Shown here: piece after piece, positions 1-13,197 of the stretch
Numbering within the stretch: position 1 is the stretch's first letter
Layout of the letters: each line of letters opens with the position of its first letter
DNA from: Maea johnstoni
Lineage: Eukaryota > Annelida > Polychaeta > Spionida > Magelonidae
DNA: 64,000 nt
Reading direction: 5' to 3'
Assembly (NCBI GenBank): GCA_963942565.1
Contig: OZ012693.1
Coordinates: forward strand, 556,820-620,819
Made by a program: the position numbers and the translations under genes
The notes under the pieces: model-generated
Seen by the model: the letters and a program-made list of their open reading frames with translations, nothing else
The model's database searches: none
Told to the model about the DNA's origin: nothing

Positions 1-63
1 NNNNNNNNNNNNNNNNNNNNNNNNNNNNNNNNNNNNNNNNNNNNNNNNNNNNNNNNNNNNNNN
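1..63. other. Assembly gap (N run)
   Basis: 63 undetermined bases. The sequence beyond them starts in a TAG-repeat tract, so the gap is probably a collapsed trinucleotide repeat. Confidence 0.95.
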
Positions 64-661
<598 letters not shown>

Positions 662-1095
662 TATAAGAGGGGGGTAAGGAGAGAGGGGGCAGAGAGAGAG
701 AGAGAGTGGGCAGAGAGAGAGAGTGGGCAGAGAGAGAGAAATAAAGTGGGACAGAGAGGGAGAGAAGGGGGGGGGGGGCAGTCAGGGGCCGAGAGAGAGG
801 GGGTCAGAGAGAGCAGGGTGAGAAAGAGAGGGGGCAGAGAAAGAGAGGGGGCAGAGAGAGAGGGGGGCAGAGAGAGAGCGGGACAGGGAGAGAGGGCAAT
901 GAGAGAGAGGGAGAGGCAGAGAGGGATAGGGGGCAGAGGGAGGGAGCAGAGAGAGAGAGAAGAAGCGGGGTAGATAGAGAGAGAGGGGGCAGAAAGAGGG
1001 GGACAGCGTGAGAGTAAGAGAGAGTGGGGGCAAAGAGAGAGAAAGAGAGAGCTGGCGCAGAGGGAGAGAGGGGGCAGAGAGAGATAGGGGATGTC
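662..1095. repeat. GA-rich imperfect satellite with GGGGCAGAGAGA units
   Basis: Roughly 430 bp of purine-only strand in which GAGAGA runs are punctuated by GGGGCAGAGAG-like motifs at irregular spacing. A long homopurine tract can form triplex (H-DNA). The long open frames on both strands are a consequence of the composition. Confidence 0.9.
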
Positions 1096-1435
1096 TGGGT
1101 GCTCTGATATGTTTCCCATTACAAGGAAGACCACGGTTTCCGTCCGCAGGACGGTAACTTTTCTAGTATATATATATATGTTTAGGTTTTTTAAACTAAT
1201 ATATCTTCTTACACCCTGTTCTGAGGGTACTTTTAATGTGTTGAAGGTATTCCCCTTCAGAAAACCTTTCTGACGATATATACTTTGTATATGCTAAATA
1301 TAGAAATAAAAGAATTGTAGACGAAAACTAGTAATGAGTCTAAGAAATTGACACCACAAGCTACCTCAGAGGACACGTGGTAGTTTATTTCTCAATACTA
1401 CTAGCGCCGCCTATAAGTTCTTGACGGCGTAACTC

Positions 1436-1752
1436 CTCCGACCAGTGAGTTTCCACTAGTGGTTGCTAAGGAAAATTCGTTTCACTAGTGGAAACAGTGG
1501 GGAACATTTCCTTGAATTTCACTAGTGAAAAATCACTACTCGACTAGTGAATTTTCACTAGTGGAGTAGTGGATTTTCAACCGTGAACATCGTGGTTTTC
1601 CACTAGTGACTTTCCACTAGCGAAAAACTAGTGATTCTGCTCATTTTCGCTAGTGTTTCGCTAGTGTTTCGCTAGTGTTTCACTAGTGAAATAGCGTTTC
1701 ACTAGTGAAATTTCAACTGGACTAGTGACTTTCCACTAGCGACGTTTTCGTA
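1436..1752. repeat. Cluster of CTAG-centred palindromes
   Basis: Over about 310 bp the palindrome CACTAGTG and variants (CACTAGCG, CGCTAGTG, GACTAGTG) recur at least 15 times at irregular spacing, with TTTC or GAAA flanks that lengthen many of them. The tract ends with TTTTCGTACGGG, also found at the end of the palindrome cluster near 2870. I recognise no known family. Confidence 0.8.
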
Positions 1753-1809
1753 CGGGTGCTGCTTCTACTACTACTACGTGTACTACCACTACCACTACTT
1801 CTGCTGCTG

Positions 1810-1880
<71 letters not shown>

Positions 1881-2040
1881 GTGATAAATACTACTAATTT
1901 TACTACTACTACTACCAGGGGCGGAACATGGAATCCTAATGTGCGAATCTTTTCAAAATATTTTGTTACCAGTATGCATCTCGCTACTGCTGCTTCTACT
2001 ACTACTACGTGTACTACCACTACCACTACTTCTGCTGCTG

Positions 2041-2103
<63 letters not shown>

Positions 2104-2104
2104 G
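1753..2104. repeat. Tandemly duplicated (ACT)n trinucleotide repeat
   Basis: Two copies of a block starting TGCTGCTTCTACTACTACT begin about 229 bp apart (near 1756 and 1985). Each carries a long ACT/CTG run followed by a short unique stretch (CAGGGGCGGAAC and CAGGTGCGGAAC). The poly-Val, poly-Thr and poly-Leu frames are repeat artefacts. Confidence 0.9.
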
Positions 2105-2685
2105 GTGCGGAACAACAAAGTCGGAACAAAGGCAATGTGCGCGTCCTTCAGTATTACATAAATTAACTTAGTAAACGAAACAGTAAGTTAAACGACCAAT
2201 GGACACGTATTTATTTTTATGTATATCTTTCAGTATATAAAATCTATCTACCCGTCTGTCTGTGATTCTCATTAGTACAAAAAGTTAAATGATTGATATC
2301 ATTGAGTGCGCACACACACATATGATTGTATGTATGTATGTATCTGTGTATGTGCGCATATGTGTGCATTTTCTTATAGAGATAGACAGATGATACCGTT
2401 CATTAACTATGTCATGATGCAGCTTTTCGGCGCATCTCTTTAATTAAGTTTTTTTTTAAATATCTTAAGGGCAAGCGTGTCGAAATTAGATTCACTATGT
2501 TCCTCAGAACATCAGCTTTTTAAATATATAAGGTTTATATGGGTTACAACAAACATGTTACCCGGAAATTGCCATTATCTGTTCGAATGTACTCTTTCAT
2601 TTTATGAATTGATTGTGGGAGACACCTGGTGGTGGATAGGATAACAAAAATTACCCTTAATCTAGTACAGATAAAATGCTATCTC
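2105..2685. other. Unique AT-rich stretch
   Basis: No recognisable gene. A short TGTA/TATG microsatellite lies around 2328-2345; nothing else stands out. Confidence 0.45.
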
Positions 2686-2876
2686 TCCGTGAATCCTATG
2701 CGAAAAATATGCATAATCTGCTGATAGATTATGGATAAATTATGCATAATTTATGGATAATTTATGCCCTAAGGCAAAAATAGTTTATCCATAAATTATG
2801 CATAACTTATGCATAACTTATGCGAAAATTATGCATATTCTTCAATTATGCATAACACATAGTTTTTTCGTACGGG
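2686..2876. repeat. Cluster of TTATGCATAA palindromes
   Basis: Units such as TTATGCATAA and TTATGGATAA recur about nine times in both orientations, making the whole 190 bp strongly self-complementary. It ends TTTTTTCGTACGGG, nearly the same end as the CTAG-palindrome cluster at 1436-1752. I cannot assign it to a family. Confidence 0.75.
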
Positions 2877-4421
<1,545 letters not shown>

Positions 4422-4610
4422 TTAACCCTTATGGTGCTGGTGGCTTATTTGGCCAATACAATATGATAAAAAAACTAAAATTACTGAAACCCTACTCATC
4501 TAAGAGTTCTCAACGAGAGCTATCCTATGAATACCAACATGATAGTGTTTAAATGTTTCCAAAAATCTTTGCGTTCTTGTGCTTTGGGCGAAAGTAACAT
4601 TTTTGACATT
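4422..4610 (+). mobile_element. TTAA-flanked MITE (family A), 3' end decayed
   Basis: Starts TTAACCCTTATGGTGCTGGTGGC and carries the family's inner motifs: GCCAATACAATATGAT, CCAATGAATACCAACATGA-like, and CTTTGCGTTCTTGTGCTTTGG-like segments. The right end is degraded, so no right TTAA is visible. See the intact copies at 41810, 47297 and 57070. Confidence 0.8.
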
Positions 4611-6201
4611 CCCTGCCATCTAGCGGCGCACGGAGAGACTAACTTCTGTCAGATGAGCTCTGGTTCTAAAAAACAATCACGTATAGTAGCACCTGTCACT
4701 GACCACGCTGCCACCTATCGTAAAGAACTGGAATGATGAACTTATCAATTGCAAGGGTCCGAGTAACCGCGAAGATAGTTAGATTTATCTGTGTTCTCAA
4801 ATAGAATATATACAGGGTAGAATTTGTAAAGGAAAACATCCATCGGTTCTGAAACTATTTTCTTTACAGACGGTCAAACTCATTGATTCATGTATTATTG
4901 ATAACTAACTTTACAATGCTTAAATTCAATAAGTTGGCTCTTATTATCTTCATAATTCCAGATTTTGGGTAAGGTCACCACCTCCAGACATTTCTCAAAG
5001 TGTTTTTGCTTGCCGTCTGACTAAGAGTTATCCAGATATTTGGACAGACTTGGTTCTGACTAGGGTATGGTCACTTGCTATCTCAGAGTTAAATGAGGAG
5101 TGAAGGTTGTTTTCTATGATTTTTCTGTCAAGTTTTTTTTCTGTAACCAGGAATCAAATGGTGAAGGTGACCAAATTAGTTCACATTTATCTCACCAGGT
5201 GAATAGGGGACTCAGCTTGAGTATGACACAACCTTTCGGGATAGGAGGCCCAAAGTGGTACCATATACCTACCATACCTAGTACTGCACCACACTGCCTG
5301 GTCAGCACAGAAGGGAATGTCAACTTTTAGGTACTAAGAGGCGAGTCTACTATGCATTACGATGTACTATGATATATGGTGGCTAAGCCCTAATCCTCCA
5401 AGTGTCTGCTGATTACATGTGTAGCACCTGTAATCAGCTTAAGATAGGTGGATAACAGGTTAAGAGCCATAAACCGACTTCTTGGATAAGTCAAAGCCCA
5501 GCTACTAGAAGTTACTGTTATTCATATTAGGTATAAATTACTGCTTACACCTACATTATAAGGAGCATGTGGCCTACTGATGGCCATATCGTTAATATAA
5601 CTGCCACACAAGCGGCTGTAATGTTATTTCATCAGCAGAATATTCTCTTTTCACCTATATATCGAAATAGTGAGTGCTTATATATTGATGTTTCGTGTCT
5701 GTAACTGCGTTTCCCATCTTTATCAAATTCTAAATTTAATTTCATCAATCAAAGGTATTCATAGTTTCGAAACTTCCGAATGATAAGTGTTGATAAATCT
5801 AATGTTTTTAGAATCCATACTGGAGGGCTTCACACTTTAGGTGATATAATTCTCAGAGAACATTTCTATAACGCATATAAAGATGTGTTATCAATGACAA
5901 ATCACCACACCTATTTTGGGATCCATGCTTCATTACGAAGCCATTTTCAAAATATCCAGAGACCCGCAAAACATATATCAGAGAGATCTCTCGGCAAAAG
6001 TAAACTATAGCTGTAGTGTGGCCCAGGTGCAACACGCTACCGAAGGTTTATAAGGCTTATAAACCTTTGGCTGAACCCAATCACTTATTAATTGGGCGTT
6101 CACCTATTCAGACATGAAGCAATAGGAGTTTGAAAACACAACATTACTTGTTGAGACATATGTCTGAAACCTGTCGCTCCTGTTGAGTTCGCTAAACCCT
6201 C
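4611..6201. other. Unique stretch without recognised gene
   Basis: About 1.6 kb with no splice-flanked conserved frame. A local inverted repeat (TTTATAAGGCTTATAAACC-like) lies near 6045-6070. Short open frames around 5100-5330 and 5780-6010 look like chance. Confidence 0.4.
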
Positions 6202-6386
6202 TTAACCCTTCCAAAGATCGAGGACGCAAAGATTTTTGAAAAACATCTAAACTCTGTCATGTTGGTATTCATTAGATAGCTCTCACTGAGCACTCTTGGA
6301 TCAGTACCCATGTGCCAGGGTGCCGGTCAAGTATTTTTGTATCATTTTGTATTGTTCAAATTATCCACCAGCAGCACGGGGGTTAA
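6202..6386 (-). mobile_element. TTAA-flanked MITE (family A), reverse copy
   Basis: Begins TTAACCCTTCCAAAGATCG and ends CCAGCAGCACGGGGGTTAA, i.e. the family in reverse orientation with TTAA at both ends. About 185 bp. No coding capacity. Confidence 0.85.
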
Positions 6387-6757
6387 ATAATTTTTCAACC
6401 ATTTTCAGTTAGACAAACTGTGTGAGAAGAAATCAGGCCAGGTGAGCAGCCCTCTAGATACACAGCGGGTTAAACAGTAATCAAGCCAGGTACATAACAT
6501 GATGACGAGGACAAGGCGTCTGACAGCAGTCTGGCTATGAACAGTCCTACATAGTAAATCACAATGATAAAGTTAATCATTAAAACTGTGCGTCTTATCA
6601 GTTAATCAGTAGGTGACACGTTTAAAGGTCGCCGTGGTTCTGGGGCTGTATATGTGTACTGTTGCTGGTGGAACCCCTAACTGGGACACGACAGTCGCAG
6701 AGGACAGAACCGCATGGTGAGGAGGGGAAAAAGGTAACGTGTTTTCTCCATCTACTC

Positions 6758-7176
<419 letters not shown>

Positions 7177-7365
7177 GTATACAGGGTACAATGATACATT
7201 AGCTCATAATTGTATGTAGAGGTTTAGATTAGTTCATAGAGCGGCCTTTATATGTGGACACGACATATCATGGATACTTATTCAATATTCTACTTTATCA
7301 TTAAACATCGAGACGTAAACATATACAATAATATGTTTATGCGATAACAATGTGGTTTAAATATA

Positions 7366-8696
7366 GGAAGTGGCTGCGTAGCCGGCTGGCCGGCTATGCA
7401 GCCCCGGGGGCTGCGTAGCCGGCCAGCCGGCTATGCAGCCTATACTTCAGCATTTGGCTGCATAGCCGGAATATTATCAATGTGTATAGTACCAGACGGC
7501 AGACATGGAGTAATAAGTGATAGGTAATAGAAAAGTAATAGGTAATAGACTGATTTTCAAAGTAATAGCATGTAATAGATCTACAGTCAAACTCTTTAAG
7601 TACAAGTAATTGTAATAAACTGATCCCAAAAGTAATAAGTAATTTTCTGTTACTTTACTATTAATTAGCAAATTTATGACAAAAAAATCATCTATAAAAA
7701 CAATCACTTTTCCATATTCACCACTCTTTATGACTAATTTTTGTCACTCCTTGTCTCAAATGGCTTAAATTTGAAGGATTGATTTCAGTAATAAGTCAGT
7801 GAAAAGGTTTTGTGAGTCATCTGAAAGGCAGTAGAATTTTTTCACTGCATCTCCTGAAGAGTGTTGTTCTTACTGCCAATGTCTAGGTACTTCAATCTAG
7901 GTCAGAGGCCAGGGAAAGTTTATTTAATTGCAATTTGGTAAAGATTACCATAACTGCCATCAGGTAGTACCCACTAGAACAAAAAGGCACTCTGATTAGC
8001 TGCCCATCCTTATTCTCACTACCTTCCATAAGATGAGTATAGATGCCTTGCCCACAGGTTTTAGACAGCAGGGTGAACAAAATATATTTTCTTTATATAC
8101 ATGTACATACTATAGTGCATATATAAAGAAAATGTATTTTTTTTTATTGGTAATAGAAAGTTTATTGTTGCAAACAAGTACAATATACATATTAAAAAAA
8201 GTGAGCCACACTTTTTGAGTGATTAAGCCTTATGATGCTGGCGGCTAATTTGGTCATCGGCGATTTTTTGACCGATATTCTCTTGTCTTTTATCAATGAT
8301 TTCGTAATGAACAAATTAGTCATCAGCATTATACGGCATAATCACTCAGTTCAAACCACCGATGCCTATTTTGTGGCCCATTATTAGTCTTGAACACTAA
8401 AATCAACTACGCCCTGACACTCAGGCTCAACATGACACTAGGTTTTAATACCAAATCGCACTCCACCTTCTTTTCTCAATTTTCTTACAGGTTTTGTACA
8501 GTTTTCTACTTGTTTGCAACTATACAAAAAACTACCTATTACCAATGAATTTCTTTCTTAATATTACATGCACTGTACACATTGATAATATTCCGGCTAT
8601 GCAGCCAAATGCTGAAGGATAGGCTGCATAGCCGGCTGACCGGCTACGCAGCCCCCGGGGCTGCATAGCCGGCCAGCCGGCTACGCAGCCACTTCC
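7366..8696. mobile_element. 1.33 kb non-autonomous transposon with palindromic TIRs and 9-bp TSD
   Basis: Ends are inverted repeats of about 125 bp starting GGAAGTGGCTGCGTAGCC. Direct flanks TTAAATATA occur at 7357-7365 and 8697-8705, a perfect 9-bp target duplication. Each TIR is itself a nested palindrome built from GGCTGCGTAGCCGG, CCGGCTATGCAGCC and a CCCCGGGGG core. A 9-bp duplication with long TIRs points to a Mutator-like (MULE) element; that family call is inference. No transposase frame is visible. An internal fold-back (8221-8350) carries a diverged CTTATGATGCTGGCGGCTAA arm like family A. Confidence 0.88.
8221..8350. repeat. Small fold-back inside the 1.33 kb transposon
   Basis: AGTGATTAAGCCTTATGATGCTG at the left is answered by CATTATACGGCATAATCACT at the right, forming an imperfect hairpin of about 130 bp within the larger element. 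Confidence 0.6.
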
Positions 8697-8705
8697 TTAA
8701 ATATA

Positions 8706-9904
8706 AATGACTAGACGGGGAGCGCTCGGTTACTTGTATAGTGATAAGCATGTATGTATGTATATGTCTAGAACACCTTTCCCCAGCTCGATATTAAGCG
8801 CGTTATGAAAAAGACCGGAATATATGAAACCTGATATGAACAATTGTGTTGGAGGTTCGATTGTACAGATCGCACATATAAATACTGTAATAAGTGCCAA
8901 GGTAACACTCACACAGTTATATCAATTGTTATGTAGGAAAAATGCACACACAGTGTACATGTTGTACCGTGTACCCAGATAGGGCCCCGTTGAAAGAGGT
9001 ACTGGGAGGACAGTATAATTACAGAGAAGGGGGAAGGCAAGTGTTGCGGCAAGGCGCTAAAGGCCGCAGGAGGAATAGAAAGTGGCAGTGTAGTAAGGAT
9101 CCGTGCGCCCAAAAAGTGAGTGGCGGGCGCACGGATCCAAGCCCAAAGTACAGGTGGAAGGTGCATGGATAGGGCACTGATGATCACGTGGGGACGTGTG
9201 AAAGGGCAGATAGAAGGTTGATGGGTGGGAGTTGCATAAAGTAATGCCTTATAGTTAAGTGCTGGACTCATGTCAGGAGTTCCACATAAGCCATCAGCGC
9301 GGGCTCACGTGGGAACAAGGACCAATCAGGGCTCTCGCATCGATTACATTACTGAGACACCTTATCTCCACCACCAGCTGGGGGTGCCCAAAGCACCAAT
9401 TTCTGGCCTATTAGCGGCTATTAGTTGACATTAGTTGAGGCTTGCATGTTCATGTTGACCGGCTGGTTTCGAATCCACTTGTGTTTGGTGATCTAAGGTA
9501 AAGTCATGTGTAGCAAGTGTGCATGCAAGTGCCCTTCATCAACAGATATAAATTAATACTTACACCCATTAAACTTCACAGATCTCAATTTTTATATGAA
9601 GGCTAGGCATTACTTGCATCCATTAAACTATATATTTTCTCGAAGAAATTCCTAACTTCACAACTGTGGAAATGTTTATTATAATAAATCAAAGATAAAA
9701 GATTGTTTTTAGTCTAAGCCCAACATAAAGTCATCGGCCCTTATAGCGAACGGCAATTCAGGCAGACGTCTTTTCTGGGATCAACGGTTTTGACCAACAA
9801 TTCATTTTAGCAAAGTTAAGTAAAAAAAATAATAGAAATAAAGCCACCGTTATTTTGAGTATGAAATATTTCTAAGTACCACACGAAGCACTGGGCGGGT
9901 GGAA
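8706..9904. other. Unique stretch
   Basis: No gene recognised. A short direct repeat GGATCCGTGCGCCC / GCGCACGGATCC around 9098-9140 forms a local inverted repeat. Confidence 0.4.
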
Positions 9905-9990
9905 AAAAAATTGCACGATCGAGAGATGGAATCGAACCCGCGACCCTAGGATCGGGAGTCGACTGGGCTATCAATCAGGCTATTCCTTCT
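9905..9990 (-). mobile_element. tRNA-derived SINE head (fragment)
   Basis: On the minus strand the segment reads TCGCGGGTTCGATTCCATC, a good Pol III B box in tRNA-like context, preceded by a run that could be the anticodon arm. It does not fold as a complete tRNA by eye, so I take it as a SINE head fragment. Confidence 0.5.
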
Positions 9991-11202
9991 ATTGTGTGAG
10001 ATGGAGTGAAAAGAGAACCATATTGATGAAATCCCGTAACTCTATTTGGGATCGTTCCTAGTATTCCGAGTCATTCTTGTCATTTACGTGACTGACAACC
10101 GTAGTAGATCTTTGTTAGGTACATGTACCACTAAGCCACTCATATCAATGACCCCACACATTTACATACGGCCCGAAACTGATTATGACCTACCTTCGTC
10201 ACCTTTGGTAAATAACCAAATCAAATATGGCGCCTGTTGTCTAACTACTGCCAGACGGCTTGCCATCACCCGAATGTCGTTAGAACCCAATAAGGAGCGC
10301 CAAAATAGCTGAAAAATTGTATTTGATCTTTTAATCTAATGCCTTTTCAAATAAATAAACAATAATAACTATATCAATACGCCTTTACATGTCGTTAACT
10401 TTGTGGCATCGCCAGTTTCGCAATCCAATTTTCCTAGTGCTATGAACTTGCTATTCTGAGGTTCAATTAGTTACATCTGCTGCCGTTTCACTTTTGGGGG
10501 CGCTACGCGCTGCATGAACATTTGCGTCCAGTTACCTAAAATGCCCCCTCACCCCTGTCAAGGCGAAAGCACGTCATCATGCCTGCCATATCAGCATTGC
10601 AAAATAAGTGTTCTTATTCTGAAAGGTGAATCTTTGTCAATTACAAATTAGGAGTATCATAACGTGGATACATTTCTAGGCGCGGCATTTGGGTTTACGG
10701 AGGTGTAACTATGATCTTATTTCTATGCCAATTCAGCCAAACTGACCGCAGGGATTTGAGAGTGATCCTGGCCATAATTACCAGGAGTGTGCGCACATGT
10801 AATGCCCCAGACGCTGACGGCTGATTTATGTTTTAGCACTTTTATTTTCGGATTCATGTATTTGGTTTTTAAGCATTCTAACCTGGTTCAATGTCCTATA
10901 ACCCATTAAGGATCACAGCAGCCAAAAGCAGCCTTACAATGTTGATGAAATATTGCAGCCAAAAACAAAGTTAGGAAAATAGTTGCTAGAGAAACGCTAA
11001 TTAGAACATTACCTACAACTCTCCTTCAAATATTTTGTAAACTCATTCTTAATTTCAAAGTTATTGTCATAAGTATCATAGATCCAGACGACAATTTCTG
11101 TACGAACTCTTTACGTATTAATGGTTACTTTATTTATTTCCGGAGCGAACAGTAGTTGTAACGCAGAGGAAACTGTCACCATCAACACCATCAAAGCAGT
11201 AG
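9991..11202. other. Unique stretch
   Basis: No convincing exon or repeat; a frame at 10046-10312 has no flanking splice signals or recognisable similarity. Confidence 0.4.
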
Positions 11203-11405
11203 CAACCCTTTAGCTGCTGGTGGCAAATTTGGTCAATACAATATAATGTGAAAATAATCTGAAAATGACTGAAACTCATAGTTAAGTACTCAATGAGAGC
11301 ATTCCAAAGAATACCATCATAATAGGATTTAGATGATTTTCAAAGTTTTCGGAGTTCTTGTGCCTCAGACGAAAATAGTTTCAGCGTTGTTCCTGTTGGG
11401 TTTAA
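11203..11405 (+). mobile_element. TTAA-type MITE (family A), diverged copy
   Basis: Contains AACCCTTTAGCTGCTGGTGGC, CAATACAATATAATG, and GAATACCATCATAATAGG, all matching family A at lower identity; terminal TTAA lost at the left. Confidence 0.75.
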
Positions 11406-11509
11406 TGATCCCTCATCAATGTATGCAATGATGGCCTTTTTTTCACCTCAGGCATTCGCCTGATCAGATACAACTCTATTTCAGGAATTTCTTCTTTTCG
11501 CTACTTTTT

Positions 11510-11860
11510 CTGTAGCTGATGGGGGAAACCTGAGTACCCGGCGAAAACCACCCCCTCACCCCAAGTCACTGGTAACATTCTCACATATCGCGGCCAGGAT
11601 TCGAGCCAAGGCAGTGATGGGAGACATTTGGAATTTCGTTTTCGTCACATTTATGCCATACTGTTGCAAATCCGTGACTAGCCAGTTGTAATCATTGGAA
11701 GAAACCGGAGTACCCGGCGAAAACCACCCCCTCACCCCAAGTCACTGGCAATTTTCGCACATGCCCCGCCTGGGATTCAAACCCAGTCATTATGGTGAGG
11801 GACAGCTAGCAGTCAGTGGCAATGTCTTAACCCACATAGCCACCAGGGCAGGCCTAGTAG
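11510..11860 (-). mobile_element. SINE copies, minus strand (one truncated, one longer)
   Basis: Two adjacent blocks contain GAGTACCCGGCGAAAACCACC (11532 and 11708). This is the reverse complement of the tail segment of the SINE at 59991-60400. The second block adds GTGACTAGCCAGTTGTAA and a minus-strand B box (CTGGGTTTGAATCCC). They are therefore reverse-orientation copies of the same tRNA-derived SINE. Confidence 0.7.
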
Positions 11861-12044
11861 AATGCTCTCCGTGCTTAAGGTACATATTAAGGATCAGATA
11901 GATTATCAGGGGTTTATCAAACACGTATCATTCTAGAGGACATTATGATGGTAGTAAATTGTATTTGTTTTCCTATCTTCAGATGCCGGTACGCGGATGG
12001 TCGCCTAGATTTCGCCTTGTGGAGCGACACCTATTGGTGGGAAT

Positions 12045-13197
12045 ATGAAGAAGTGGGAGATTGCCATCTTGGCCATTTTTCTCCTGATCACTGTAGGTTC
12101 ACTTATCACGTACCTCTACCGATACCTGAACCGACGGAAAAAAGCTCCAAAACAGGTGAGGAAAATGGACTGTAATCACAGGCAATAGTAGCATAGATGA
12201 CCAAACACACCTCATCCAAGATAGTAGGTATCCAGCCTGTGTGTATGTGTTAATATTGGTATTTAATCCTCATGCTGCTGGTGGCTAATTTGGCCAATAC
12301 AATATGATGCAAAAACTGTAAATGATTGAAACCCTGACATATGGCTACTCATCTAAGAGCACTCAGCAAGCTATTCAGTGAATACCAACATTACAGGATT
12401 TAAATGGTTTTCAAAAATGGGCACGTCCTTGTGCTTTGGATGAAAGTAGCCTCAGCATTGGAAAGGTTAAACAGTGTTGGTCAGTTCCACCCTTATTGTA
12501 GAGTTCCATTGACATCTGTTGAGGCTTGAATCATGTTTTTGTAGTCTCAGACTGAGGTTATCTGTATAGACGCAAAGACAGGAAGCATATCATGCCTTGA
12601 TGCAATAGTCCGCACATCCAGCAGTAGGCATGTGATCCAGTAGGTATGTGGAATCCATGGGTGACGAGTGGCTGGGGACGTTAGTATTTGGTATCCTTAT
12701 TACATAAGAGTTCACACAGCAAAACTAATGCAGTCACCATTCAAAATGACTGAAACCATGGCATATTGTTTTAAAACAAAATAAATATCTCTTTTCAGAA
12801 ACCATACTCCAATGGAGTTGCAGGACACACGAACCCCAGCTTCGTCGTCAACATGTCGCCAGATGGCGCTGCGATCATTTCACCGCTGCCACCAGATGAC
12901 GCTACTATCATCTCACCGCTGCCACCAGGGGGCAGCACAGACTCAGACCAGATATTGTACTGTGAGTACAGTAATAAAGACTTGACGAATCTGGTGCGCT
13001 ACAAGAGTTCTGAGAGCATCCCCACAGTGTGTAACTTCCACCAGGGCGCCCTCTACCCGTACCAGGACCTGGACGAGAAGAGCATCGCTAGCCTCGTCAG
13101 CGTCTACACCGTGGATGAGGAGTTCAGAGACCGCTGGCAGCACTACGGCTACTACGAGATGCCATGGACGCTAAACTGGAAAGAGACTGCACTGTAA
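12045..13197 (+). CDS. Small single-pass membrane protein, unrecognised (two exons)
   Basis: Exon 12045-12155 joins 12799-13197 (GTGAGG donor, TTTTCAG acceptor, phase 0), giving 169 residues. The start is chosen because an in-frame TAG lies 13 codons upstream in the same exon; that exon's own 5' edge looks like an acceptor (CTTCAG near 11981), so an untranslated first exon is likely. Residues 6-25 form one hydrophobic helix (IAILAIFLLITVGSLITYLY) followed by a basic stop-transfer patch (RYLNRRKKAPKQ). This suggests a short N-terminal ectodomain and a cytosolic tail of about 130 residues. The tail has a repeated SPLPPD/SPLPPG proline motif and an acidic, aromatic end (YTVDEEFRDRWQHYGYYEMPW). 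I do not recognise the family. The stop TAA overlaps GTAACA, which could instead be a weak 5' splice site, so the C-terminus is uncertain. The last 15 codons seed the adjacent minisatellite. Confidence 0.7.
12263..12470 (+). mobile_element. TTAA-flanked MITE (family A) in the intron
   Basis: TTAATCCTCATGCTGCTGGTGGC at the left, CAGCATTGGAAAGGTTAA at the right; TTAA at both ends, about 208 bp, inserted in the intron of the small membrane protein gene. Confidence 0.88.

Noticed and set aside
1736-2171. Poly-Val, poly-Thr, poly-Leu and poly-Ser frames
   Set aside because: Pure products of the ACT trinucleotide repeat.
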